NCBI GenBank assembly: GCA_024641365.1
Contig: JAHEDF010000054.1
Coordinates: 1-12,952 of the forward strand
Direction of reading: 5' to 3'
Length of the DNA: 12,952 nucleotides
Source: Planctomycetota bacterium
Lineage (GTDB): Bacteria; Planctomycetota; UBA11346
The translations under genes were made by a program, and so were the position numbers. This document shows positions 1 through 7,793 of the stretch, piece after piece. The stretch's first letter is position 1. Every line of letters starts with the position of its first letter. A model generated the notes under the pieces. The model was not told the origin of the DNA and made no database searches. It saw nothing but the letters and a program-made list of their open reading frames with translations.

Positions 1-210
1 CCCGGGACTAATTACGGGTTCATCCAAAATGGCTAAGTGTTTTTCTTGCACAAAGGTCACACGCAGAGTTGTGATGTCTTTGGTCGAGGCCGCTAATGTA
101 GACAGTGAAAATGGCTCAGCTGCTGAGAGTCCCAATACACAAAGAAGTAGCAGAAAGGTACGCATATCAAGCAAGGTAGGACTCTTGCGGCCTGTGCCAA
201 TGGGCTTCAT
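1..210 (-). CDS. LolA-like outer-membrane lipoprotein carrier, N-terminal part (runs off left edge)
   Basis: Reading the minus strand from an ATG at 210 gives 70 open codons to the window edge. The product has a hydrophobic export segment (residues 17-31, RTFLLLLCVLGLSAA) followed by a mature start that includes ITTLRVTFVQEKHLAILDEP. The pattern of Phe-x-Gln-Glu/Lys-x-x-Leu followed by a Pro and a Ser-x-Gly is the N-terminal strand signature of LolA-type carriers, which shuttle lipoproteins or other lipids across the periplasm. Two starts are possible: ATG 210, 12 bp after the stop of the upstream PQQ-like gene, or ATG 165, which gives a more compact signal peptide. Neither has a clear Shine-Dalgarno sequence. 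Tight spacing suggests co-transcription with the two genes upstream. Only about a third of a usual LolA (about 200 residues) is present, so the family call rests on the N-terminus alone. Confidence 0.65.
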   Translation of the reverse strand, partial: MKPIGTGRKSPTLLDMRTFLLLLCVLGLSAAEPFSLSTLAASTKDITTLRVTFVQEKHLAILDEPVISPG

Positions 211-222
211 CAACACAAACAA

Positions 223-528
223 TTACGACGATGAATGGGTATGTTTATGCACGTATTGAACGGACACACCGTTTGCAGCCAAAGTGACGGGACCATTGCC
301 TAAACCACGGAGGGGGTTGTGCCACAATTCAGCGCCGTCTTTTGCTGAGAGTCCCCATATATGTCCATTGCACCCCGCTATGATGACGTCTCCAACCGAC
401 AGAATCATCACGTCCTCTGCGCTGGCGGCATTAAAGAAAAAACCAGTGGATAATTTTGTACGCCAAACTTCTTCACCGCTGTGCGTGTCGATTGCAAAAA
501 CATAACCACGAGTGCCACCATAAATCAT
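223..528 (-). CDS. Small PQQ-binding-like beta-propeller repeat protein (101 aa)
   Basis: This short soluble protein has no signal peptide, so it is probably cytoplasmic. It carries two PQQ-propeller-type repeats, each with a strand, an Asp/Ser-x-x-x-Gly turn and a docking Trp: GYVFAIDTHSGEEVW (residues 8-22) and GHIWGLSAKDGAELW (residues 55-69). Full propeller proteins need six to eight such blades, so this one must oligomerise, dock on a partner, or be a free-standing minimal repeat protein. The ATG at 528 is preceded by AAAGGA at good spacing, and the frame is intact to a TAA at 223, so it does not look like a decayed fragment. It lies 35 bp after the YgiQ-family stop and 12 bp before the LolA-like start, which fits one operon. 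Enzymatic function is unknown, and real PQQ binding is doubtful without the rest of the fold. Confidence 0.7.
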   Translation of the reverse strand: MIYGGTRGYVFAIDTHSGEEVWRTKLSTGFFFNAASAEDVMILSVGDVIIAGCNGHIWGLSAKDGAELWHNPLRGLGNGPVTLAANGVSVQYVHKHTHSSS

Positions 529-563
529 GTTTTATCCTTTAACGTGAAAAAAGGTTAATCGGT

Positions 564-2645
564 TTATCGTTTTCGTTTTGGCATATTTTTAATGGTCGCA
601 GTTTTCTTTTTACCGCGCCAACTGACGTTGAAACCACCTTTGTGCGCAGCTTCGGCAAGATGTTTTGGTACCTTGGTGCCACATGCTAAGGAAACATTTT
701 GTGCGCCGGGCTCTGGGAAGTGACCATCATGTTCATCTAACCGAGCTTCTTCTTCATCAATTATTTGATCGAGCGATCCGCCTGCCATGAAAGCTGGACC
801 AACATAACCGCCACGTTTTGCACGTTCTTGTAAATGATTCGGTCCTTCAACGCTGCCATGTAATAATTTGTCGGCCAAATCCATTCGCCCCGTGCGTTGC
901 AGGGCCTCTAATACTAATTTACGATTATCAGGTTTTTGTGAGTGAATTAACGCCTTTTGCATGCGCCGTTCCCGGTCCCCGCGACTAACGGCTAACGGCT
1001 TCATGGTAAAAGGATCTAGTCCACTGACATACATGGCTGTCGATATGGTCATTGGGATGGGAATAAATTCCTGCACTTGATCTGGCTGCATGTCTTCATC
1101 GCGTAAATCGGCTGCTGTTTCTACCATATTGGCCACATCGGAACCGGGATGACCAGCAATTAAATATTCAGTCATAAATTGTTTACGACCAGCTTCGCGA
1201 CTCGCCAATTGAAATCGTTTCTTAAAGCGTTTGAAAACATCGAACGATGGTTTGTTCATTAACGCTAGGACTTCATCATTGGTTGATTCGGGAGCCACTT
1301 TCATAATGCCACTTACATGATGACGTGCGACTTCATTTATATAGTCGTCACCATCACGCAGTGCTAAATCGTAGCGAATACCACTTTGTATAAAGACATG
1401 TCTTACACCGGGTAACTGCCTAATTTTTCGCAGCGCGGCAATATTTTCTTGTGCCCCACTCTCCAAACTCGGACACGGGGTTGGTAAAAGGCAGTCACGA
1501 TGCACACATGAGCCAAATTTTCGCATTTTTCCACATTTCATGCGAAACATATTAGCACTTGGTCCACCGACATCGCTTATGGTGCCATTAAATCCTGGAA
1601 GACTCGCTATTTGTTCGGCTTCTTTGATAACTGAATCGGCACTGCGATTTTGTATTTCTTTGCCCTGATGATAAACAATCGAACAAAAGTTGCAGTTCGC
1701 CACGCAGCCACGATGCGTCACGATTGATGTACGTACGGTTTCTAAAGCTGGGACTCCTGCCGCATAAGCTGGATGCTCGCGACGTGTATATGGGAGTCCA
1801 TAAATGCGATCTAAGGCGGTTTCGTCTAACGAAGGAGCCGGTGGATTTTGCACCACAAAACGCGCTGCCGTTTGTTGAATAACTATGCGTCCACGTTGTG
1901 GATCTTGTTCTAAAAAATGAATACGTTCACCCTCAGCAAATTTTTCCTTGTTAGCACTGATATCTTCAAACGAGGGTGTTTCTACAATGCCTCGTGCCCA
2001 GGGATCGGAAATAGATTCACGTTTATTGGCCATCCAACAGGTGCCGCGAATATCATTTAATGATTTAATCGTTTCGCCGTTTCTCAAACGATAAGCAATT
2101 TCTAAAATTTGCTGCTCAGCCATGCCATATGCCAATAAATCGGCTTTGCTGTCGCTCAGCATAGAGCGGCGAAACGTATTACTCCAATGATCCCAATGCG
2201 CTAAGCGACGTAGCGATGCTTCAACACCGCCTAAGATAACTGGAATGCCCTTAAATAATTTTCGGACCGTATTGGTGTAGACAATTGACGCACGGTCGGG
2301 TCGTAAGCCAGCTTTGCCGCCTGGACTATAATGATCTTGCCGTCGTGGACGTCGTGCCGCCGTATAATGATTGAGCATTGAATCAATATTGCCCGCACTG
2401 ACACCCATAAATAATTCTGGTTGTCCCATAACTAAAAAATCATCATCGCATTGTGGCTGGGCAACTATGCCAACGCGAAACCCAGCATCGACCAATGACC
2501 GACCAATCAGAGCGATGCCAAAAGAGGGATGATCAACATAGGCATCACCATTAATCAGTAACACATCAAGGCTATCCCATCCCCACCACTCGTGCATTTC
2601 GGCGCGACTCATCGGTAAGGGGACGTTAGGGATGCGGCTCTGCAT
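564..2645 (-). CDS. ygiQ: YgiQ family radical SAM protein (UPF0313)
   Basis: The 693-residue product aligns by eye with YgiQ over its whole length. It has the N-terminal segment PMSRAEMHEWWGWDSLDVLL, then NGDAYVDHPSFG (about 33-44). The radical SAM cluster motif C-VAN-C-NF-C lies at C314, C318 and C321 and would hold the [4Fe-4S] cluster that cleaves S-adenosylmethionine. A C-terminal DUF3362-type region follows and ends in a Lys/Arg-rich tail (WRGKKK ... MPKRKR). E. coli YgiQ is somewhat longer, at about 740 residues. The family substrate is not established to my knowledge. The ATG at 2645 is fixed as the furthest possible ATG because an in-frame TAG lies two codons upstream; no clear Shine-Dalgarno sequence is visible, and Met12 is the only nearby alternative. 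The gene is divergent from the secreted protein at 2794 and probably heads the operon with the PQQ-like and LolA-like genes. Confidence 0.93.
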   Translation of the reverse strand: MQSRIPNVPLPMSRAEMHEWWGWDSLDVLLINGDAYVDHPSFGIALIGRSLVDAGFRVGIVAQPQCDDDFLVMGQPELFMGVSAGNIDSMLNHYTAARRPRRQDHYSPGGKAGLRPDRASIVYTNTVRKLFKGIPVILGGVEASLRRLAHWDHWSNTFRRSMLSDSKADLLAYGMAEQQILEIAYRLRNGETIKSLNDIRGTCWMANKRESISDPWARGIVETPSFEDISANKEKFAEGERIHFLEQDPQRGRIVIQQTAARFVVQNPPAPSLDETALDRIYGLPYTRREHPAYAAGVPALETVRTSIVTHRGCVANCNFCSIVYHQGKEIQNRSADSVIKEAEQIASLPGFNGTISDVGGPSANMFRMKCGKMRKFGSCVHRDCLLPTPCPSLESGAQENIAALRKIRQLPGVRHVFIQSGIRYDLALRDGDDYINEVARHHVSGIMKVAPESTNDEVLALMNKPSFDVFKRFKKRFQLASREAGRKQFMTEYLIAGHPGSDVANMVETAADLRDEDMQPDQVQEFIPIPMTISTAMYVSGLDPFTMKPLAVSRGDRERRMQKALIHSQKPDNRKLVLEALQRTGRMDLADKLLHGSVEGPNHLQERAKRGGYVGPAFMAGGSLDQIIDEEEARLDEHDGHFPEPGAQNVSLACGTKVPKHLAEAAHKGGFNVSWRGKKKTATIKNMPKRKR

Positions 2646-2793
2646 GGGCTATACAATGTATGGATTCGGTTGGGAGTGGAATGCCGAATACCTCCTTCAA
2701 TCCGCAAAAGAGTCTATTTCAGCCACATCAAACGTCACCAGCACCTTTTTAGTACTAACTTGTATGTTTTTAATCATGGGAGAAAACAGCAGC

Positions 2794-3606
2794 ATGATAC
2801 GTATACATAAAACCCTCACTTTGTTCTTTAGTATGAGTATGACATTTATCGGCTTTGTGCCATTTGCTTTTATGCAAGCAGCGGAAGAAAAACCAGTTTT
2901 ATTATACAGTCGTTATTTTAATGCACAGGGTGAAAATCGTTATGCGCCCGAGGGTACCTATAGTGACATATTAAAATTTTTATCCGAAAAATTTACCGTC
3001 CGATCACATGGCGAGCCATTACAGGCATCTCAGTTACATGACGTAGCCGTTGTATTAATCGCAAATCCAAGCGACGCAGCATTTAAAGAGTTTCCTGCGC
3101 CGCCACATTGCTCCCCAGCAGACGTTAAAGAGATAACTGCCTATGTAGAAAATGGCGGAGGTTTTATAATTATGGAAAATCAAGAAAACCATAACCTTGA
3201 AACCACTGCGATGAATAAATTATTAGAAAATTTTGGCCTGCAATTCACGGATACGTATACGGATGCTAAAGCATTACGTCTTTCAGAAACGACACCAATA
3301 ATTGGTGCCTCTACGTGGGCTTATTATACGGGGAACCAAATTACGCTAATGCCAGATCATGCAGCCAAACCAAAAGCAGTTGTAAATAATGATCTTAATC
3401 AACACATTCTGGGTGGTTCACGTGATGTTGCTGGCGTATTACTCGCATCCGCCACTCCAGGTAAGGGACGTGTAATCGCCGTTACCGATTCGGGATGGAT
3501 AATAAATAACGCCTTAAATGGAAAGGGTATAGGTAAAGTTGCTATTAAAGAGCAGGACAACGCCGCTATATTTATGCGTTTATGTCTCTGGTGTGCAGGA
3601 AAATAA
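2794..3606 (+). CDS. Secreted DUF4350 / glutamine amidotransferase-like domain protein
   Basis: The product is 270 residues when started at ATG 2794, chosen because GGGAGA (2778-2783) sits about 10 nt upstream and a normal signal peptide follows (MIRIHKTLTLFFSMSMTFIGFVPF, ending near MQAAEEKP). An upstream extension to 2632 is open but would overlap the divergent ygiQ start and bury the signal peptide. The mature part opens with VLLYSRYFNA and has alternating strands and helices: VVLIANPSDAAF, then a helix, then GGGFIIMENQENHNLE. This is the pattern of the flavodoxin-like class I glutamine amidotransferase fold, as in DUF4350 and ThuA-like proteins. The nucleophile elbow has no Cys (Met-Glu-Asn instead of Gly-x-Cys-x-Gly), so amidotransferase catalysis is unlikely and a binding role is more probable. 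The stop lies 11 bp from the convergent carbonic anhydrase stop. The fold call is an inference. Confidence 0.7.
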   Translation: MIRIHKTLTLFFSMSMTFIGFVPFAFMQAAEEKPVLLYSRYFNAQGENRYAPEGTYSDILKFLSEKFTVRSHGEPLQASQLHDVAVVLIANPSDAAFKEFPAPPHCSPADVKEITAYVENGGGFIIMENQENHNLETTAMNKLLENFGLQFTDTYTDAKALRLSETTPIIGASTWAYYTGNQITLMPDHAAKPKAVVNNDLNQHILGGSRDVAGVLLASATPGKGRVIAVTDSGWIINNALNGKGIGKVAIKEQDNAAIFMRLCLWCAGK

Positions 3607-3617
3607 AACCCTTTTGT

Positions 3618-4250
3618 TCAGGTTTGCTCTTCGCAGAATGTAACTTCGCCAGTGGTTAATTCGTGTACGCCACCAACAATTTTAATCGACTTTTGTGATA
3701 CCAACTCTTTGAGTATGGGGCTGCGCTGTACAATACTTTTCATGACGCGTTTAACATTGATCAGGGTGACTTTATCGACAAATTCAGTGTTCGATGAGGT
3801 GCGGTTTTCTTTGATGGTCGTTTCGTCATCTAACGCAGGGCGAATTTTTGATAACAAAGCGGTCAAGTTACCCATTTCAACATGATCACATGCGCCGCGA
3901 ATAGCTCCGCAGCTCGAATGTCCGAGCACGGCAATAATCTTTGAGCCAGCGACTTTACATGCAAATTCCATGCTGCCTAAAATATCTTCATTAATAATAT
4001 TGCCAGCAATGCGAACGCTGAAGATATCGCCTAGACCTTGGTCAAAAATAAGCTCAGCCGAGGTCCGCGAATCAATGCAGCTTAAGATAATAGCAAATGG
4101 ATATTGACCGTCAGAGGTTTCGTTTGCTTGTTGCAGCAAATTACGATTAGCCTTCAAATTGTTGATGAAGCGTTTGTTGCCATTGATCAATAACTCCAAT
4201 GCCATATCTGGCGTTAGTTTATCGCGCATTTCCTTAGTTAATGTAATCAT
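3618..4250 (-). CDS. Beta-class carbonic anhydrase
   Basis: This zinc enzyme interconverts CO2 and bicarbonate. The 210-residue length is typical for bacterial beta enzymes. The zinc ligands and dyad are all present: C58 with D60 and R62 in SCIDSRTS, and H111 and C114 in GHSSCGAIRG. The VRIAGNIIN strand (79-87) and the MEFACKVAGSKIIAVLGHS segment are also family hallmarks, as is IVGGVHELTTGEV near the C-terminus. There is no signal peptide, so it is cytoplasmic. The ATG at 4250 has a modest AGGG about 10 nt upstream. It stands alone: the neighbour on one side is convergent and that on the other is the divergent sulfatase 1. No bicarbonate transporter or carboxylase is in the window to suggest a specific role, so general pH/CO2 homeostasis or bicarbonate supply is the default reading. 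Confidence 0.95.
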   Translation of the reverse strand: MITLTKEMRDKLTPDMALELLINGNKRFINNLKANRNLLQQANETSDGQYPFAIILSCIDSRTSAELIFDQGLGDIFSVRIAGNIINEDILGSMEFACKVAGSKIIAVLGHSSCGAIRGACDHVEMGNLTALLSKIRPALDDETTIKENRTSSNTEFVDKVTLINVKRVMKSIVQRSPILKELVSQKSIKIVGGVHELTTGEVTFCEEQT

Positions 4251-4444
4251 AGAAGGCGAGCCCTATCTGAGAGAAAAGAAGGAACCTGTCCTTAACACGG
4301 GCGGCTTTCTATAGACGATATGTCAGCAGTAAACGGTATATTATGTCGCAGTTCCTCAACATAGCAGAATCCTTCTATCCACATGGTAGCAAGAGTTGGA
4401 AGGCACTCATGTTTATCCAGCTCTCTCTGTTTATCTGTGATAAC

Positions 4445-4477
4445 GGCGCATGTTGTTGGGTATCCCCACATGACGCC
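4445..4477. promoter_or_regulatory. Imperfect hairpin in the carbonic anhydrase/sulfatase 1 intergenic region
   Basis: Three stacked stem segments can pair: GGCG (4445-4448) with CGCC (4474-4477), CATG (4449-4452) with CATG (4469-4472), and TGGG (4457-4460) with CCCA (4465-4468), closed by a TATC loop. A single A bulges on one side and TTGT on the other, giving 12 bp in total. It lies 50 bp upstream of sulfatase 1 and is not followed by a T-run, so a terminator is unlikely. It could be a 5' leader structure or an operator. The rest of the 277-bp gap shows only a short TTATC-TGT-GATAA dyad near 4430 and no clear promoter. Confidence 0.35.
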
Positions 4478-4527
4478 TAGATGTATTGTTTGTCACCGCA
4501 AATAGGCTAGTTGAAAAGGATTCTTGA

Positions 4528-6123
4528 ATGAAAAACTTTATATCGTCATTTGGGCTTTGTTTTGCTTTGTGCATCGCTACGAGTCTCACTAATTCTATCG
4601 AGGCTGCAGACCGACCAAATTTTATTATAATCATGGCTGATGATCTCGGCTACTCAGACCTCGGCTGTTATGGCAGCGAAATTGAAACACCGCATTTAGA
4701 TGCATTAGCCGCAAGTGGTCTCCGTTTTTCACAATGCTACAATACAGCGAAATGTCATTCTTCACGCGTGTCCTTATTATCAGGTCAATATTGCATTGCT
4801 GCTGGCGATAAGGCACTCAGTCATGCTGTTACCACGGCTGAGGTATTAGGAAATGCTGGTTATTTTACCATGATGACGGGAAAGTGGCATTTGGATAAAC
4901 AGCCAACCGATTTTGGCTTCCAGCGTTATTTTGGACATTTAAGTGGTGCCTGTAATTATTTTAGTGGCGATAAAACTTTTCGTTTAAATGGAGAACAGTG
5001 GCAAGTTCCAAGCGAAGGTTTTTATACAACGGTGGCCAATGTTGATTTTGCTTTACAGTTTCTTGACGAAGCACGTGCGTCAAAACAACCATATTATTTA
5101 TATGTGGCCTTTAATGCGCCTCATGAACCACTGCATGCACTGCCTAATGATTATGCGAAATACAAAGGGCGTTATGACCTTGGTTGGGATGCCGTGCGAG
5201 ACGCGAGAATAGCCAAACAAAAATCATTGGGATTGTTGCCTCCAAATTTAATCCCCAGCCCACGGCCCGATCACGTGCGTGCGTGGGACACATTAGTTCC
5301 GTGGCAACGTGATTATGAAATTAATCGCATGGTAACGCTGGCAGCGATGATTGATCGTGTTGATCAGGAAGTTGGGCGTCTGCTTGCTGATCTGCAAAGT
5401 CATAATGAGCTAGATAATACCATGATATTGTTCGTGTCTGATAACGGTGCCTGTCCATATGATCGTAAAGCACCGTTGTTAGATGTAGAACCAACGAACG
5501 CTAAAATATCGTTAGCAGATTCAACTGGATGGGCCTGGGCACGAAATGCACCGTTTCGCTTCTATAAACAAAATCAATTTGAAGGGGGAATTTCAACCCC
5601 AGGTATTGTACACTGGCCGCAGGGGCTCAAAACAAAGCCTGGAACTATAATTGATACGCCAGTTCATTTAATTGATGTCATGCCGACACTTGCAGACCTA
5701 GCTAATGTAACCATTCCGAATTCATTTATGGGAAGAGAGCTGCGCCCTGTATATGGGACCTCTTTACGTCCAATCTTGGAAAATAAAACAATAGAAAGAA
5801 AGGACCCACTGTTTTTAGTTTTTGGTAACGATTATGGACTACGTGATGGTGACTGGAAATTAGTCAGCTACAAAGGGCAAGCTTGGGAATTGTATAATAT
5901 GGCTAACGATAGAACTGAATTACATGATTTAGCAACAACAGAGTCTGAACAGCTACAACGAATGATAGCGACTTTTAAACAGATGGGTAAGGATGTCTTC
6001 CATTCAGCTAAACTTGCTGATCCGAAAATTTCTGAAGAGACTGAGAAGACCAATAAAGAGTGGACGGTATTTAGTGATGACAACGATCCCCCAAAGAAGA
6101 GGGCGAAAAAAAAGGATCGTTAG
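4528..6123 (+). CDS. Secreted sulfatase (alkaline phosphatase superfamily) with a CHSSR active-site variant
   Basis: This 531-residue sulfatase would hydrolyse sulfate esters, most likely on carbohydrates, outside the cytoplasm. A signal peptide spans about residues 1-27 (ends SIEAA). Calcium ligands D38 and D39 lie in MADDLG, GKWHL is at 118-122, H199 in NAPHEPLH, D305 and N306 in SDNG, and a Lys (K347) lies in FRFYKQNQFEGG. The formylglycine motif reads C76-H-S-S-R80, with Ser where the canonical C-x-P-x-R has Pro (codon TCT). The surrounding YNTAKC...RVSLLSG is otherwise normal. The ATG at 4528 follows an AAAAGGA with 7 nt spacing, and the C-terminus ends in a basic tail (PPKKRAKKKDR). It converges with sulfatase 2, and no maturase or glycoside hydrolase is adjacent. 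Substrate is unknown; the subfamily resembles the planctomycete arylsulfatase type. Confidence 0.92.
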   Translation: MKNFISSFGLCFALCIATSLTNSIEAADRPNFIIIMADDLGYSDLGCYGSEIETPHLDALAASGLRFSQCYNTAKCHSSRVSLLSGQYCIAAGDKALSHAVTTAEVLGNAGYFTMMTGKWHLDKQPTDFGFQRYFGHLSGACNYFSGDKTFRLNGEQWQVPSEGFYTTVANVDFALQFLDEARASKQPYYLYVAFNAPHEPLHALPNDYAKYKGRYDLGWDAVRDARIAKQKSLGLLPPNLIPSPRPDHVRAWDTLVPWQRDYEINRMVTLAAMIDRVDQEVGRLLADLQSHNELDNTMILFVSDNGACPYDRKAPLLDVEPTNAKISLADSTGWAWARNAPFRFYKQNQFEGGISTPGIVHWPQGLKTKPGTIIDTPVHLIDVMPTLADLANVTIPNSFMGRELRPVYGTSLRPILENKTIERKDPLFLVFGNDYGLRDGDWKLVSYKGQAWELYNMANDRTELHDLATTESEQLQRMIATFKQMGKDVFHSAKLADPKISEETEKTNKEWTVFSDDNDPPKKRAKKKDR

Positions 6124-6163
6124 CATGGTCCTTTTCTCAATGAAGTCATGTTTAATGGTTTTA

Positions 6164-7552
6164 TTATTTTATCATTTTTCGTAGGGACGAAAATACATCA
6201 CCGGTTGGATTTTCGGGTAAGCTATTCAGCCATTGCGTTAACAGATGCTGGCATTCCTTAATGACATCCGGGTTAGCCGCATGGACAGTATTTTTTTCGA
6301 GTGGATCTTTTTGCAGATCATATAACTCAGTATGGCTTCCGTCTTTGTTTTGTAAAAATTTCCACTGTTTATGAACAACAACATAGGATGCCCAATGATC
6401 AGGTGCATTTTTGGGTGGTGGCCATGTGCCAGAAAATCGCCAAAATAATGGGTTTTCGCGTGTTGTCGTTGCGTTACCCATCAACACTGCTGTTTGTTCA
6501 ACGCCGTCAGGAGTATAGTCATTTGGTAAAGTAACGCCGGCTATGGCACACAAAGTAGGCAATATATCCACAGCTGAAATCAGTGATGTATCATCACGTT
6601 TTCCAGCAGGCACTTTACCAGGCCATCGTACAATAAAAGGAACATTAATACCACCTTCATGGAGAGATGCCTTATAACCCTTACGTCCAGCTGTTATTCC
6701 TTTCGATGCTCCTGTATCCCAACCAGCACCTGTGGCGGTATCATAAACTAACGCAGGTGCCTTTTCTTCTTTCGCACGGGCAGGACCATTGTCGGAGCTA
6801 AAAATAACCAATGTATTGCTGCTTAATTGTAGCGTGTCTAAATGTGCCAATAATTCTCCGATGCGATCGTCAGCGTGTGAAAGGACTGAGGCATAAATTT
6901 GATCTTCCCGTTTTTCTAAGTGCTTAAAGCGCCATTCGTATTTTGGTACGGTATGAAATGGCGTGTGGGGCTCATGAATCCATAAATTAATGAAAAATGG
7001 TTTTTTCTGCTCAACACTTTTCGAGATAAAGGAAATAGCATTGCGTACATCATCGTGCACCGGCATTTGCTCACCACTACAATTAAATGCGCCATAAGTA
7101 TTGTAACCATATAGTCCAGGAATTGGCGAATCTGGAATCATATCATTACCTAAGTGCCATTTACCAAAATGAGCGGTTTGATAACCAGCGCCTTGTAAAA
7201 AACGTGGCAAACTGGGCGCCGCCAAATTCAACCAATCAGGCATATTACGTTTTGCATTACTGGGAACATAGGCAAAATGCCCATCAATATTGTAGCGTGC
7301 TGGAAAATGTCCGGTCATGACTGCAGTGCGACTTGGTGAGCACACTGGACTGGCAACCGTAAAACGTGAAAAATCCATTCCTTCTTTGGCTAATTGATCA
7401 ATATGTGGTGTTTTCACATAAGGATGCCCATGACAGGACAAATCGCCCCACCCCCAATCATCGGCAAAAATAAATACTATATTAGGCTGCGTTGTTTCTG
7501 CTGCCCATATTACCGTTAATGGACAGAGGAGAATTAATAGTAAGAGACGCAT
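6164..7552 (-). CDS. Secreted sulfatase with canonical CSPSR motif
   Basis: This 462-residue arylsulfatase-type enzyme starts at ATG 7552, which I prefer because GGGG lies 6 nt upstream and a compact signal peptide follows at once (MRLLLLILLCPLTVIWAA). The reading frame is open back to 7642, but that extension carries no ribosome site and is not signal-like. Metal ligands D31 and D32 are in FADDWGWGD. The formylglycine motif C71-S-P-S-R75 is canonical. FGKWHLG (129-135), H196 in IHEPHTPFH, D254 and N255 in SSDNG, and K294 in YKASLHEGG complete the active site. The C-terminal subdomain has the usual LYDLQKDPLE sequence. It resembles the N-acetylgalactosamine-6-sulfatase/arylsulfatase A branch and is clearly different from sulfatase 1, so the two are not a recent duplication. 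The 40-bp gap to the convergent sulfatase 1 shows no terminator. Confidence 0.94.
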   Translation of the reverse strand: MRLLLLILLCPLTVIWAAETTQPNIVFIFADDWGWGDLSCHGHPYVKTPHIDQLAKEGMDFSRFTVASPVCSPSRTAVMTGHFPARYNIDGHFAYVPSNAKRNMPDWLNLAAPSLPRFLQGAGYQTAHFGKWHLGNDMIPDSPIPGLYGYNTYGAFNCSGEQMPVHDDVRNAISFISKSVEQKKPFFINLWIHEPHTPFHTVPKYEWRFKHLEKREDQIYASVLSHADDRIGELLAHLDTLQLSSNTLVIFSSDNGPARAKEEKAPALVYDTATGAGWDTGASKGITAGRKGYKASLHEGGINVPFIVRWPGKVPAGKRDDTSLISAVDILPTLCAIAGVTLPNDYTPDGVEQTAVLMGNATTTRENPLFWRFSGTWPPPKNAPDHWASYVVVHKQWKFLQNKDGSHTELYDLQKDPLEKNTVHAANPDVIKECQHLLTQWLNSLPENPTGDVFSSLRKMIK

Positions 7553-7617
7553 AGAGAACCCCATAAAATAACAATCAATCTGTGCGTTGTTATAGTAAAA
7601 ATACAACGGATCCAGTC

Positions 7618-7635
7618 GATTGTATAGATTGTATA
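7618..7635. repeat. Tandem 9-bp direct repeat upstream of sulfatase 2
   Basis: GATTGTATA occurs twice in direct tandem (7618-7626 and 7627-7635), 66-83 bp upstream of the preferred sulfatase 2 start. On the minus strand it reads as two copies of TATACAATC, each containing a -10-like TATACA, but I find no matching -35. It may be a tandem regulator site or part of the sulfatase 2 promoter; chance in AT-rich sequence is possible. Confidence 0.35.
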
Positions 7636-7736
7636 AAAACACCGTACCACTTAATCAGTATCTGGTTACATATTTTTGAATTGATGTGTCGTCATTGACC
7701 ATCGCATCAATGTTTCAAACCATGCAGATACCAAAA

Positions 7737-7786
7737 TATAAAAGACCGCTTAGCGATTACCGATTTATCTCAGTCTGTCTTTTATA
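7737..7786 (-). terminator. Long-loop inverted repeat after the DUF1552 gene, terminator-like
   Basis: TATAAAAGAC (7737-7746) and GTCTTTTATA (7777-7786) form a perfect 10-bp inverted repeat around a 30-nt loop, starting 7 bp after the DUF1552 stop. On the minus strand the second arm is followed by TTTTGG, a short T-run. The position suits termination of the DUF1592-DUF1552 transcript, but the AT-rich stem and long loop are weak for an intrinsic terminator, so a 3' stabilising structure is an alternative. Confidence 0.4.
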
Positions 7787-7793
7787 AATCTTG

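Noticed and set aside
29..259. 76-codon open frame on the plus strand
   Set aside because: It is antisense to the LolA-like signal peptide region and the end of the PQQ-like gene; the minus-strand reading gives recognisable family motifs and this one does not.
2632..2793. N-terminal extension of the DUF4350-like protein to ATG 2632
   Set aside because: It would overlap the divergent ygiQ start and place 54 residues ahead of the signal peptide, while ATG 2794 has a good ribosome site.
6124..6163. Bidirectional terminator expected between the convergent sulfatases
   Set aside because: The 40-bp gap is T-rich but contains no stem I can pair convincingly.
7553..7642. N-terminal extension of sulfatase 2 to ATG 7642
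   Set aside because: The added residues (MFLYNLYNRLDPLYFYYNN) would sit before a complete signal peptide, have no ribosome site, and include the tandem repeat region.
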